Made by a program: the position numbers and the translations under genes. The notes below the pieces were generated by a model, which saw nothing but the letters and a program-made list of their open reading frames with translations, did not search any database and was not told the origin of the DNA. A stretch of DNA of 64,000 nucleotides from Candidatus Homeothermus arabinoxylanisolvens. GTDB lineage: Bacteria > Bacteroidota > Bacteroidia > Bacteroidales > Muribaculaceae. Where the stretch lies: positions 17,956 through 81,955 of the forward strand of contig LUJO01000022.1 in assembly GCA_001689405.1 (NCBI GenBank), in the 5' to 3' direction. Shown here piece by piece: positions 1 through 8,435 of the stretch (position 1 is the stretch's first letter; each line of letters opens with the position of its first letter).

Positions 1-1
1 A

Positions 2-1723
2 ACCGTCCGTCATCTTGATCTCAGTAAATCTTATATCAAATATGACGGTTTAAAAAAAAGCATTCTATCTGCCGCGCAAACACCGGTGATATTACAGACT
101 CCGTCTGAATTGGCCGATACCCTAACGTCTCCTATTATATTTAATATAATCCTGAACAACGAACATGCTGACATAAAAATTAGCCATGGGACTTTTATAA
201 AAAAGACATTATTAGACGTTGAAAATGTGAAATTACCATATGAAGTATCAACTTGCTACGGAAAATTCAAGCTATATGCCCATAATAATTTACCTCTTGA
301 AAAGAAAAGCCATATTAAAATAACTGTTTCGCCAAATGAAGCTGTCGCTCTCGACCTTGACAAGATGGTGGAGATAGAACAAGCGGGCAAACTTACCGAC
401 GGACTTGGACTGTCACTTATTTACCCTAATAAAGAGACGGGTATAGATATACTTAACACCATCATGGCTGAATATAACAATAAACGTCTAAAACGTAAAT
501 GGGATAATGCAGACTTGGAGATAAAGTTTTATGACGACCGCATACAATATTTGTCTAAAGAACTTAATACCACAGAAAAAAATATCGAAAGTTTAAAAAA
601 GAACAATGATCTCGTATCAGTCGAGAACGAAGCGGCACTACTTGTGGAGAATGAATTCACTTCACAACAGGAATTAAATCGTTTGTTAACGCTACGGAGT
701 TACTATGAAAGCATACTTGACGCTTTAAAGCAAGGCGTCGATAACGACGCCGCACTGCCGGTTGTTTCGGGTTTCGACTTGGAAAAGGGAGCAGGACTAC
801 TCATAACGGAGTATAATGACCTGATTCTAAAGCGCAGGGAGTTGACTCGTTCCGCCAAAGGGGAAAACAAAATACTCAAAATGCTGGATTCACGTATATC
901 CTCATTACGTGAGGATATAATCACAAACATGAATGAGCAGATGAGGGCTTCTGATCTTATAATTTCATCCAATAAAAAAGCCAGCGGTACAGTAACCGGC
1001 AGAATAAAAGAGCTGCCCACGCATGAACGGACTTATGTGTCGCTTCTGCGTGATCAAAAATTAAAGAATGAACTATATACATTTTTACTTGAACGTCGTG
1101 AAAATGCCGTACTCAACAGAAACTCCACCGCTACACTCGGTTTTGTATTTCAAGATGCGTACTGTGAAGAGACGAGCAATAAGCATATCTATATGATATT
1201 GTGTATAGCTCTTGTCATATCATTACTATTACCAACATTCTATATTCTGCATGTCCTTCATAAAGACCGCATATATGATGTACTGGATTTTAATTTCGAC
1301 AATATTGAAGATCATGCCATACAGATGGACGCCGGCTACAAAAACATAACCCGCCTCCGGTCCTTGATAATGGTAAATAATGTACAAAAGACTGTTCTTA
1401 TTTACGGATATGAATCCGAAAAATTAATGACAGCATTGGGAAACAGCTTCGACACAATGCATCTGAAAACTAAAAAGGCAACCACATCTTCTGTGGAAGA
1501 GCTTTTCAATCAGGAGCTAAACAATGAGAACGATGACGACTACCTGTTGATAACAGCTCCTGCGACCAATGACATCGAGCTTTTAAACACCCTCATGACA
1601 AAACATAACGCACAAATCGTATTGAGTATAAAATCAGGTTTGCAAAAGCGGAGCTATATAAAGGATATAGCCAATCGGTTGAAAGGTCCGATAACATTTG
1701 TCATCTGCAATAGCAATGTATGA
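2..1723 (+). CDS. Wzc/Wzz-like polysaccharide co-polymerase with degenerate kinase domain (5' partial)
   Basis: The reading frame is open to the left edge of the window, so the gene begins upstream; the first candidate start inside is a GTG at 86, but 28 further in-frame codons precede it. The protein looks like the large chain-length determinant of an exopolysaccharide export system. It has a periplasmic coiled-coil region, then a GNVR-type segment (SLLRDQKLKNELYTFLLE) just before a single membrane helix about 180 residues from the C-terminus. The remaining cytoplasmic part has the size of a reduced tyrosine autokinase domain but shows no Walker A loop and no Tyr cluster, so it is probably a non-catalytic partner. 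Its stop overlaps the start of the next glycosyltransferase gene by 4 bp. The family call is good; the pseudo-kinase interpretation is inference. Confidence 0.75.
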   Translation, partial: TVRHLDLSKSYIKYDGLKKSILSAAQTPVILQTPSELADTLTSPIIFNIILNNEHADIKISHGTFIKKTLLDVENVKLPYEVSTCYGKFKLYAHNNLPLEKKSHIKITVSPNEAVALDLDKMVEIEQAGKLTDGLGLSLIYPNKETGIDILNTIMAEYNNKRLKRKWDNADLEIKFYDDRIQYLSKELNTTEKNIESLKKNNDLVSVENEAALLVENEFTSQQELNRLLTLRSYYESILDALKQGVDNDAALPVVSGFDLEKGAGLLITEYNDLILKRRELTRSAKGENKILKMLDSRISSLREDIITNMNEQMRASDLIISSNKKASGTVTGRIKELPTHERTYVSLLRDQKLKNELYTFLLERRENAVLNRNSTATLGFVFQDAYCEETSNKHIYMILCIALVISLLLPTFYILHVLHKDRIYDVLDFNFDNIEDHAIQMDAGYKNITRLRSLIMVNNVQKTVLIYGYESEKLMTALGNSFDTMHLKTKKATTSSVEELFNQELNNENDDDYLLITAPATNDIELLNTLMTKHNAQIVLSIKSGLQKRSYIKDIANRLKGPITFVICNSNV

Positions 1724-2829
1724 AAGTACTGGTTTTGAATTCCATATTATTTACTGCTGAAAAAGGAGTGATACCCACAATCAACAGCATAAAAGACACC
1801 ATGATATACGGTATGTGTCAAGGCTTCTTAAAATCCGGACATGAACCGGTTTTGGCTGTTGCGGCTGATTATCGTCCCATTGAACCGGAGACATACGATT
1901 TTACCGTATTATTCTTTGAATCCAAATTTAAAAAGATTTTCAAACCGGCTTATCTTCCATTCTCAACTTCGCTGAATAAATATATACGACATCACGGAAA
2001 AGACTTTGACATCATACTGTCAAGCGAAACTTTTGCATTACCGACATTGTTTGCAGCCATATACTCACCGAAAAATCTATTTGTCTGGCAGGAGCTGACA
2101 AAACACCAGAAAAAATTACTCTCTCTTCCCTCAAAAGCATGGCATAACTATGTAGCCCGCCTGATCATATCTAAAGCGGCATGTGTAATACCACGTTCCC
2201 TGTCAGCATATAACTTCATATCCGGATATCTCGACAATGTTACCGATACAATTGTCGAACACGGCATAGATACCGGCGTTTTCACTATCTCGGAAATAAA
2301 AAAAAGACAATTTATCGTATACTCACAGTTGATAGCACGTAAAAATGTCAAGAGTATAATTACAAAATTCAAGCACCTTCATGATATTAAAGAATATTCC
2401 GACATAAAATTGATAATTGCCGGACGAGGCAATGAAGAAGATGAACTCAAATCATACGTAGCCAAATTAAACCTTGACAATAACGTACTGTTCAAGGGTT
2501 TTCTGCCACATGATATTTTAAGTAAATACATAAGAGAATCCATGGCTCTGCTGACCGATACATTAAGCGACCTGAACATGGTATCCATTCCTGAAGCTAT
2601 CGTATGCGGAACACCGGTTGTAACCAATACTATACCGGCATCATCAGATTATATATCCGATAACAATTTAGGAATTGTCAAAGACGGGTGGGATAAGGAG
2701 GAACTGATTGAAATAATCGAAAACAACCGATTTTATGTCAATAACTGCATAAAATACAGGCCGAACCTAAGTAATCAGGCTGCAGCAGACAAAATAATCA
2801 ATCTTTGGAAGAAAGCAGCGGGAGGGTGA
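1720..2829 (+). CDS. Glycosyltransferase family 4 (group 1) protein
   Basis: This 369-residue protein has the two-Rossmann (GT-B) layout of group 1 glycosyltransferases. The C-terminal half contains the strand LIIAGRGNEEDELKSYV, the segment VLFKGFLPHDIL, and the donor-binding motif SIPEAIVCGTPVVT, where the conserved Glu contacts the nucleotide-sugar. It probably adds one sugar in the cytoplasm to a lipid-linked repeat unit. It starts inside the stop codon of the co-polymerase gene (ATGA overlap), so the two are translationally coupled in one exopolysaccharide operon. Its 3' end overlaps the convergent histidine kinase gene by 32 bp. The sugar donor cannot be read from the sequence. Confidence 0.85.
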   Translation: MKVLVLNSILFTAEKGVIPTINSIKDTMIYGMCQGFLKSGHEPVLAVAADYRPIEPETYDFTVLFFESKFKKIFKPAYLPFSTSLNKYIRHHGKDFDIILSSETFALPTLFAAIYSPKNLFVWQELTKHQKKLLSLPSKAWHNYVARLIISKAACVIPRSLSAYNFISGYLDNVTDTIVEHGIDTGVFTISEIKKRQFIVYSQLIARKNVKSIITKFKHLHDIKEYSDIKLIIAGRGNEEDELKSYVAKLNLDNNVLFKGFLPHDILSKYIRESMALLTDTLSDLNMVSIPEAIVCGTPVVTNTIPASSDYISDNNLGIVKDGWDKEELIEIIENNRFYVNNCIKYRPNLSNQAAADKIINLWKKAAGG

Positions 2830-4021
2830 TGCGGAACACGGTGCCGCGCCGAGGGTCGGAGGAGAGGATGGCGATGCGGCCGCGGTGGTACTGCTCCACT
2901 ATGCGGCGGGCGAGTGCGAGGCCAAGCCCCCAGCCACGTCGCTTGGTGGTGTAGCCGGGATTGAACACGGTCTTGAAGCGGTTGCGGGGTATGCCCTTGC
3001 CGGTGTCGGCCACATCGATTAGGGCGTTGCCGCGCTCGCGTCCGAGAGTTATGGTTATGGAGCCGTCACCGTCAATGGCGTCAACCGCGTTTTTTATAAG
3101 ATTCTCCATGACCCACTCAAAGAGCGACGCCGAGAGCTCTACTTCAAGCGGCGAAGCGGCGGGATGCAAGGTAAGGGCCACACGGTCCGATATACGTGTG
3201 GACATATAGTTGACGGCACGTCTGACAACCTCGTTCAGGTCGACCGGCTCCATGCTTGGCCGCGACCCTATCTTGCCGAAGCGCGAGGCTATCATGGAGA
3301 GCCGCCTGACATCCTTGTCCATCTCCCCCACCGTATCGGGGTCGACACCAAGCGACGGCAACAGCTCCATCCAAGCCATAAGCGACGATATGGGTGTGCC
3401 GAGCTGATGCGCGGTCTCTTTTGACAGGCCTATCCACACCTTGTTCTGCTCGGCTTTTTTGGTTGAGGTAACGGCGTAGTACACAGTGGCCACAAATATA
3501 AGCATGACAAGTATCTGCACATACGGATAGTAGCTCAACAGCCGCAGCAGACGGCTGTCCTCGTAGTACAGATGCTGCCTTACGCCGGGCGATATGATGA
3601 TGTGTATGACGTTTGACGTGCCTTTCAGCTCATTGAGGCGCCGGTGGAGAAAGTCGGAGTTGGCCTGCGATATGTAAAGAGGATGCAGCGAGTCGGCCGG
3701 CTCAGGCAGGTCGAAGTTGCGATGAAGTATTATCACGTCATTGTCATCGGCGAGGAGTACGGGTATCGTACGGTTGCCCTCGATTATACGGAGCACAAGC
3801 TCCATGTCGGGCGGAGCCACGGAATCGCCCTCGGCCACGGCCGCATCATAGCCTATGACGGTCTTGGTGGCATCGGCCCATATCTCCATCCGTTCGTGCT
3901 CCTGCCGTGCAAGGTCTGACACTATGCGGTCCGACACGAAAAGAAACACGGCCACCACACACAGCGCTATGACGATAAAGGCGATTGTGCCGTAACGTCG
4001 GGTGTCATATATGTCAGCCAT
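2798..4021 (-). CDS. Membrane sensor histidine kinase
   Basis: A 407-residue two-component sensor. A membrane helix at about residues 12-30, a periplasmic domain of about 135 residues and a second helix at about 166-186 lead straight into the transmitter, with no HAMP or PAS domain evident. The H box is KETAHQLGTPISSL with His205 as the probable phospho-acceptor. The ATPase domain has an N box (ENLIKNAVD, Asn311), a G1 box (DTGKGIP) and a G2 box (GWGLGLAL). No response regulator gene lies next to it, so it is an orphan here. It is the last gene of the manC-thioesterase-HAD operon, overlapping the HAD gene by 8 bp. The signal it senses is unknown. Confidence 0.9.
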   Translation of the reverse strand: MADIYDTRRYGTIAFIVIALCVVAVFLFVSDRIVSDLARQEHERMEIWADATKTVIGYDAAVAEGDSVAPPDMELVLRIIEGNRTIPVLLADDNDVIILHRNFDLPEPADSLHPLYISQANSDFLHRRLNELKGTSNVIHIIISPGVRQHLYYEDSRLLRLLSYYPYVQILVMLIFVATVYYAVTSTKKAEQNKVWIGLSKETAHQLGTPISSLMAWMELLPSLGVDPDTVGEMDKDVRRLSMIASRFGKIGSRPSMEPVDLNEVVRRAVNYMSTRISDRVALTLHPAASPLEVELSASLFEWVMENLIKNAVDAIDGDGSITITLGRERGNALIDVADTGKGIPRNRFKTVFNPGYTTKRRGWGLGLALARRIVEQYHRGRIAILSSDPRRGTVFRITLPLLSSKD

Positions 4022-4844
4022 CGTAATCCTGCTTTATAAACCGGGCCACGGAGTTGGCGGTATTGGGCCCTATGATTATATCGGCCGCCTCCTTGACCTG
4101 CGGAAGTGCATTGTCCACGGCCACGGCCACATCGGCAACCGCCATCATGGGCAGATCATTGAGATTGTCACCGAACACTACCACTCTGTCGGCTCCGCTG
4201 CGACGGGCCACACGGCTCACCGCATCGGCCTTGCTGACACCGGCGGCAAACACCTCCAGTATGCCTACATCGTCGCCGAATATGTCGATGTAGGCGCTTA
4301 CCGAGCAGTCAACGCCGGCGCGCAGCTCCTCGGCAAGCGGGAATATGCGGTCGACAGGCCCCATGGCAAACAGGAGCACTGTAGCGGGCAGGTCACGGCT
4401 AAGCGCGGCCTCATCGTCAAGTATGAAGCGCTTCAGGGCAAGGCGGTCGCGCTGCCCGATAAAGCGCCGGTCATCGGCTGACAGCGGACCGCTGTGATAC
4501 ACAAGCATCAGGTCGCGGTCAAGAGTGTATACAAACGGATATACACCGTGGCGCAGACATATGTCGCGCACGGTCGCCGACACGTCGGCGGGTATAAGTT
4601 TTGTATCGATATAACGGCGGCCGTGGCGGTCCCACAGGGCGGCTCCGGTCATGACTATGGCCGGCAGGGCCGTAGGCGCTTCAGCCAACAGCGGCTCCAC
4701 GGTAGCGGGTGTACGCGCGGTAGCTACGGTTATGAGCGCTCCGCGCGCCGTAAGGTCGCTTATTATAGCGGCGCTCTCGGCCGACAGCCGGCTCCCGGCA
4801 TCAAGAAGAGTGCCGTCAAGATCGCTTACATAAATGGTGCTCAT
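4014..4844 (-). CDS. HAD-superfamily Cof-type hydrolase
   Basis: A 276-residue haloacid dehalogenase-type phosphatase of the Cof/YidA class. Motif I is SDLDGTLL, with Asp8 as nucleophile and Asp10 as the acid/base. The C-terminal motif is VVFGDNLNDLPMM, which supplies the Mg-binding acidic residues, and a C2-type cap of about 120 residues lies between. Members dephosphorylate sugar phosphates, flavin or pyridoxal phosphates in the cytosol; the substrate cannot be predicted. The start overlaps the thioesterase stop by 4 bp (ATGA) and its stop overlaps the kinase start, so these genes form a tightly packed operon. Confidence 0.88.
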   Translation of the reverse strand: MSTIYVSDLDGTLLDAGSRLSAESAAIISDLTARGALITVATARTPATVEPLLAEAPTALPAIVMTGAALWDRHGRRYIDTKLIPADVSATVRDICLRHGVYPFVYTLDRDLMLVYHSGPLSADDRRFIGQRDRLALKRFILDDEAALSRDLPATVLLFAMGPVDRIFPLAEELRAGVDCSVSAYIDIFGDDVGILEVFAAGVSKADAVSRVARRSGADRVVVFGDNLNDLPMMAVADVAVAVDNALPQVKEAADIIIGPNTANSVARFIKQDYDG

Positions 4845-5329
4845 AAGTCGCGCCGTTCATAACGTTGCAGGGCCTCGATCCACTCCTCGGCTATGGGCGC
4901 CGACTTTCCTGTAGTAAGGTCAATGCCGGCCATTACCGTACGGCCCACGCACTTGACCTCGCCCGTAGCGGTGTTGACTATGCGCTGCTCAAGCGAGAAG
5001 CTCTTTTCGCCCATACGGGTCACGGTGGTGAGCACCGCCGCCGGCTCATTGATATAGGTCGGGGCATAGTAGTCGCAATTGATATTGACCACCACTATGT
5101 TTATATGCTTCCAGTCGACGGCCTGCGGCAGCACGTCCTGAAAATAAGAGCTCTTGCCGAGGTCGAAAAACTGTATATATACGGCATTGTTAAGGTGACC
5201 GAGCATGTCGAAGTCGTTGAACCTCATCTGCAGGGGCACCATATGGCGGAACGGAAATTGCGGAGCGGGCACACGCGGGTTGTCCGATTGCGGCAGACTG
5301 ATCTCTTCAGGCATACAATCGTGCTGCAT
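4841..5329 (-). CDS. Acyl-CoA thioesterase, hot-dog fold (4HBT family)
   Basis: A 162-residue hot-dog thioesterase. The segment RFNDFDMLGHLNNAVYIQFF is the classic 4HBT signature with the catalytic Asp region followed by His and Asn, and the length fits the YbgC/FadM type. Such enzymes hydrolyse acyl-CoA thioesters in the cytosol. The frame stays open upstream to an alternative start at 5407, but that would bury 79 bp inside manC. I chose the ATG at 5329 because it forms a TGATG junction with the manC stop, a normal coupling arrangement, and removes a basic, non-conserved extension. A start five codons further in is also possible. Confidence 0.82.
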   Translation of the reverse strand: MQHDCMPEEISLPQSDNPRVPAPQFPFRHMVPLQMRFNDFDMLGHLNNAVYIQFFDLGKSSYFQDVLPQAVDWKHINIVVVNINCDYYAPTYINEPAAVLTTVTRMGEKSFSLEQRIVNTATGEVKCVGRTVMAGIDLTTGKSAPIAEEWIEALQRYERRDL

Positions 5330-6411
5330 CAGAGAAATTTGTCGCCGTAAGCGAGTTTCACGTCGTTTACGTACTGCTTGATAGTCTGCTCGTCGGCCTT
5401 CGGACATACAAGGAGCACATCGCCTGCGTCGGCCACGATGTAGTCTTTAAGACCGTTGACCACCACGAGCTTGTCGCCGCGCACGGCAAAGATATTGCCG
5501 GTAGAGTTGTAAGCGAGCACACGGCAGTTCTGAGTGACGTTGGCCTCGCGGTTTTTGGGCGAATTGTCATAGAGCGCGCTCCATGTGCCGAGGTCGTTCC
5601 AGCCGAAGTCGACACACTCTACATACACGTTTGACGCCTGTTCCATGACGGCATAGTCGATGGATATGTTGACACAGCCGGGAAACTCGCGCCTGATGAA
5701 CTCGGACTCGGCCGGAGTGCCGAACTCGGCCGTGCCCTTGTCAAACGTCGACATAAGGTCGGGAGCATAAGAGTGGAGCGCCTTCAGAATGGCCTCCGCA
5801 CTCCAGAGAAATATACCGGAGTTCCAGAAAAACTCGCCGCTGTCGACAAACACCTTGGCGAGGTCTATGTCGGGCTTCTCGGTGAAGGTCTTTACCTTGA
5901 GTATATCGCCCTCGAAAGGCTGCCCTATCTGTATGTATCCGTAGCCGGTCTCGGGACGTGTTGGCTTTATGCCGAGAGTGAGGAGGGCATCATGATTCTC
6001 GACGAAGTTAAAACCGGCCTCAATCGATCTTACAAACTCCGACTCGCGGGTGATCAGATGGTCGCTCGGCGTCACTATCATGGATGCCTGCGGGTCCAAG
6101 GCATGTATGTGGCATGCGGCCCAAGCTATACAGGGCGCGGTATTGCGGCGTGCCGGTTCAAGAAGTATCTGTGAGTCGGTAAGCTCCGGGAGCTGCTCCT
6201 TAACGAGAGGGGCATACATGTCATTGGTTACCACTATTATATTTTCTTTCGGAACCACAGGCAATATACGGTCATAGCTCATCTGCAGCAGCGAGCGTCC
6301 GGTCCCGAAAAAGTCGATAAACTGTTTTGGGCATTCCGTACGGCTGTAAGGCCAGAAGCGGCTTCCTATACCTCCGCACATAATCACACAATAGCGATGC
6401 TGATTATTCAT
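5329..6411 (-). CDS. manC: Mannose-1-phosphate guanylyltransferase
   Basis: A 360-residue nucleotidyltransferase that makes GDP-mannose from GTP and mannose-1-phosphate, feeding fucose and mannose into surface glycans. The N-terminus carries the signature VIMCGGIGSRFWPYSR with the pyrophosphorylase Gly-rich loop, followed by CPKQF containing the substrate-binding Lys; TFTEKP and DYAVME occur further in. It is the short form without the fused phosphomannose isomerase domain. The frame extends three codons to a TTG at 6420; I prefer the ATG at 6411. It is first in the operon with the thioesterase, HAD and kinase genes. Confidence 0.92.
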   Translation of the reverse strand: MNNQHRYCVIMCGGIGSRFWPYSRTECPKQFIDFFGTGRSLLQMSYDRILPVVPKENIIVVTNDMYAPLVKEQLPELTDSQILLEPARRNTAPCIAWAACHIHALDPQASMIVTPSDHLITRESEFVRSIEAGFNFVENHDALLTLGIKPTRPETGYGYIQIGQPFEGDILKVKTFTEKPDIDLAKVFVDSGEFFWNSGIFLWSAEAILKALHSYAPDLMSTFDKGTAEFGTPAESEFIRREFPGCVNISIDYAVMEQASNVYVECVDFGWNDLGTWSALYDNSPKNREANVTQNCRVLAYNSTGNIFAVRGDKLVVVNGLKDYIVADAGDVLLVCPKADEQTIKQYVNDVKLAYGDKFL

Positions 6412-6756
6412 ATCGGTCAATTAATGTTGGTTATGGACTCAATTAAAGCGATAAGTCCGTTATCGTCATCGCTAAGATAATAAATTTTATTGTAACCGCA
6501 GCCCTATTTACTCCAAAAAATATTAAAGCGGACCTATGCCGGGCGGCAACGATGGCGCGCACCGGCAATATGGCCGCAGGGTCATGCCCGCCATATGCGG
6601 CGAGCAGGGCCCTGCGGGACATGGAGCGATACGCCGTGAAAAGACATTATCCGTTAATCAACAAAAATCTGTAAGAGAATTTGCTGACGGGACAAAAATA
6701 TAAAATGCACTGTCAGCAGCAGCCATATCCTTACCCCGTATTTTCAGGGCATTTGC
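6412..6756. other. Intergenic region with GC-rich palindromes between divergent genes
   Basis: No gene is supported here. The part next to manC is AT-rich. A GC-rich block at about 6538-6625 contains the perfect 12-bp palindrome GCAGGGCCCTGC at 6604-6615 and imperfect GCCATATGCGGC-like repeats that could fold into hairpins. A TATTTTTG word on the minus strand at 6693-6700 could be a distant -7 element for manC, but that would leave a leader of almost 280 nt and I see no matching -33 box. Confidence 0.4.
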
Positions 6757-6786
6757 TTGGAAATGGCGAAAATTGTCGTATATTTG
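6757..6786 (+). promoter_or_regulatory. Bacteroidetes-type promoter of nfeD
   Basis: TTGG at 6757-6760 and TATATTTG at 6779-6786 match the -33 TTTG and -7 TAnnTTTG pattern of Bacteroidetes with an 18-bp spacer. Transcription would begin near 6793, which excludes a longer nfeD reading frame beginning at 6773 and supports the ATG at 6827. Confidence 0.7.
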
Positions 6787-6826
6787 CATTATAGGTATAA
6801 TCATTAAACAACCTTATAAAACAGCT

Positions 6827-7276
6827 ATGGAAGGATGGATCATTTGGCTTGGCATGGCGGCTCTGCTGCTCATAGTCGAAGTACTCACGCAGACGATGTG
6901 GAGCCTGTGTCTTGCAGCCGGGTGTATCGCGTCGATGACCGCGGCTTTGTGCGGTGTCGGTACGGAGTGGCAGCTGGCGCTTCTTGTAGTATGTTCGTTT
7001 ATAGCCTATCTGGTGCTTATACCGCTGTTCAGACGTCGCCACGGCCACACCAAGAGCGGCGACTCGCGCACGGGCATGGACGCTCTGCTCGGACGCCGCG
7101 CCATAGTGACCCATGAGATAAAGCCCGGAGAGTGCGGCCGCGCACGCATAGACGGCGACAACTGGCAGGTGCGCGCGCCGGGAGCCGACGGGGTCATAGT
7201 CCGGGGTTCGGAAGTGACCGTGACAGGCTACGACAGCATAATACTCGATGTGGCGGCAGTCAGCGACGGCCTATAA
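6827..7276 (+). CDS. NfeD family membrane protein
   Basis: A 149-residue short NfeD-type protein. It has two or three hydrophobic helices in the first 70 residues (WIIWLGMAALLLIVEVL and LALLVVCSFIAYLVLIPL), then a basic turn, then a small OB-fold C-terminal domain of about 60 residues (LLGRRAIVTHEIKPGECGRA...DNWQV). NfeD proteins work with SPFH/stomatin proteins in membrane microdomain or quality-control functions. It lies 87 bp upstream of an SPFH gene, the standard pairing. The start at 6827 follows from the promoter position. Confidence 0.88.
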   Translation: MEGWIIWLGMAALLLIVEVLTQTMWSLCLAAGCIASMTAALCGVGTEWQLALLVVCSFIAYLVLIPLFRRRHGHTKSGDSRTGMDALLGRRAIVTHEIKPGECGRARIDGDNWQVRAPGADGVIVRGSEVTVTGYDSIILDVAAVSDGL

Positions 7277-7363
7277 CAGACACTCTCCCCAAAACGAACC
7301 GGCCGAGCGGCCCGGCATCAGGGCGTAGCCGACAATCACGACAAAAACAAATAATCATATTAT

Positions 7364-8347
7364 ATGTCATCAATCATCATTCTCGTCATCGTGGTCGTCA
7401 TACTGACCATAGTCATCATCTCGGCAGGCGTCAAGGTCGTGCCGCAGTCCGAAACCCGCGTCATAGAGCGTCTGGGCCGCTTCCACAGCGTGCTGTCGCC
7501 GGGTCTGAACTTCATCATACCCTTTGTGGACCGCCCCAAGACCATCTACACGCGCCGCGCCGAGACAGCGATAGGCGGACGTGTGATAGTACGCACCACC
7601 GCCACCACAATCATAGACCTGCGCGAACAGGTGTATGACTTTCCGTCGCAGCAGGTAATAACGCGTGACAATGTCACCACCGAAATCAACGCGCTGCTGT
7701 ACTTCCAGATCACCGACCCCAAAAAGGCCGTATACGAGATAGACAATCTGCCCAACGCCATAGAGAAGCTGACGCAGACCTCGCTGCGCAACGTCATAGG
7801 CGAACTTGAGCTTGACGAGACCCTGACCTCACGCGACACCATCAACTCGAAGCTTCAGCTGATACTCGACGACGCCACCAACAAGTGGGGCGTCAAGGTG
7901 AACCGTGTGGAACTTCAGGACATAACACCGCCCGAGAGCGTGCGCGTGGCCATGGAGAAGCAGATGCAGGCCGAGCGCAACCGTCGTGCCGAGATACTCA
8001 ACGCCGAGGGTGAGAAGCAGTCGCTCATACTGCGCTCCGAGGGCGAGAAGACATCCAAGATCAATCAGGCCGAGGCGGTGAAACAGACCGAAATACTGCG
8101 TGCCGAGGGCGAAGCGCGCGCCATAATCCTCAACGCACAGGCCGAAGCCGACGCCATAATGCGCGTGGCCGAGGCAGTCAGCGCATCCAAGACCGACCCG
8201 GCCACCTACATGCTCGCCATGAAGTACATCGACACCCTGCGCGAGATGACCTCAGGCAAGGACAACAAGACCGTCTTCGTGCCCTACGAAGCCTCGTCGG
8301 TACTCTCCTCGATCGGCTCCATCCAGTCGCTCTTTGACAAGAAATAA
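7364..8347 (+). CDS. SPFH/band-7 (stomatin, QmcA-like) membrane protein
   Basis: A 327-residue stomatin-type protein anchored by one N-terminal helix (IIILVIVVVILTIVIIS). The band-7 domain follows, with typical sequence VVPQSETRVIERLGRF, and ITPPESVRVAMEKQMQAERN leads into a long Ala/Glu-rich coiled coil with a repeated pattern (ILNAEGEKQS, ILRSEGEKTS, ILRAEGEARA). These proteins form large ring or cage oligomers in membranes and often regulate FtsH-type proteases. The gene is downstream of nfeD in the same direction and probably co-transcribed. Its base composition is C-rich on this strand although it is a plus-strand gene, which fits the replichore skew noted elsewhere. Confidence 0.92.
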   Translation: MSSIIILVIVVVILTIVIISAGVKVVPQSETRVIERLGRFHSVLSPGLNFIIPFVDRPKTIYTRRAETAIGGRVIVRTTATTIIDLREQVYDFPSQQVITRDNVTTEINALLYFQITDPKKAVYEIDNLPNAIEKLTQTSLRNVIGELELDETLTSRDTINSKLQLILDDATNKWGVKVNRVELQDITPPESVRVAMEKQMQAERNRRAEILNAEGEKQSLILRSEGEKTSKINQAEAVKQTEILRAEGEARAIILNAQAEADAIMRVAEAVSASKTDPATYMLAMKYIDTLREMTSGKDNKTVFVPYEASSVLSSIGSIQSLFDKK

Positions 8348-8374
8348 CCCTTACTCAAGCCAATATAAACACCA

Positions 8375-8403
8375 CCGTCCATGACTTCACACGGCATGGA
8401 CGG
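8375..8403. terminator. Hairpin between convergent genes
   Basis: CCGTCCATG at 8375-8383 pairs perfectly with CATGGACGG at 8395-8403 around an 11-nt loop. It lies between the stop of the SPFH gene and the stop of the convergent membrane-protein gene, so it could terminate both. There is no strong T-run. Confidence 0.5.
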
Positions 8404-8435
8404 GGGCGTTATAAGATACGAATCACTACAGAGCG

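Noticed and set aside
5330..5407. A longer N-terminus for the thioesterase starting at 5407
   Set aside because: It would lie inside manC and adds a basic non-conserved stretch; the TGATG junction at 5329 is a better start.
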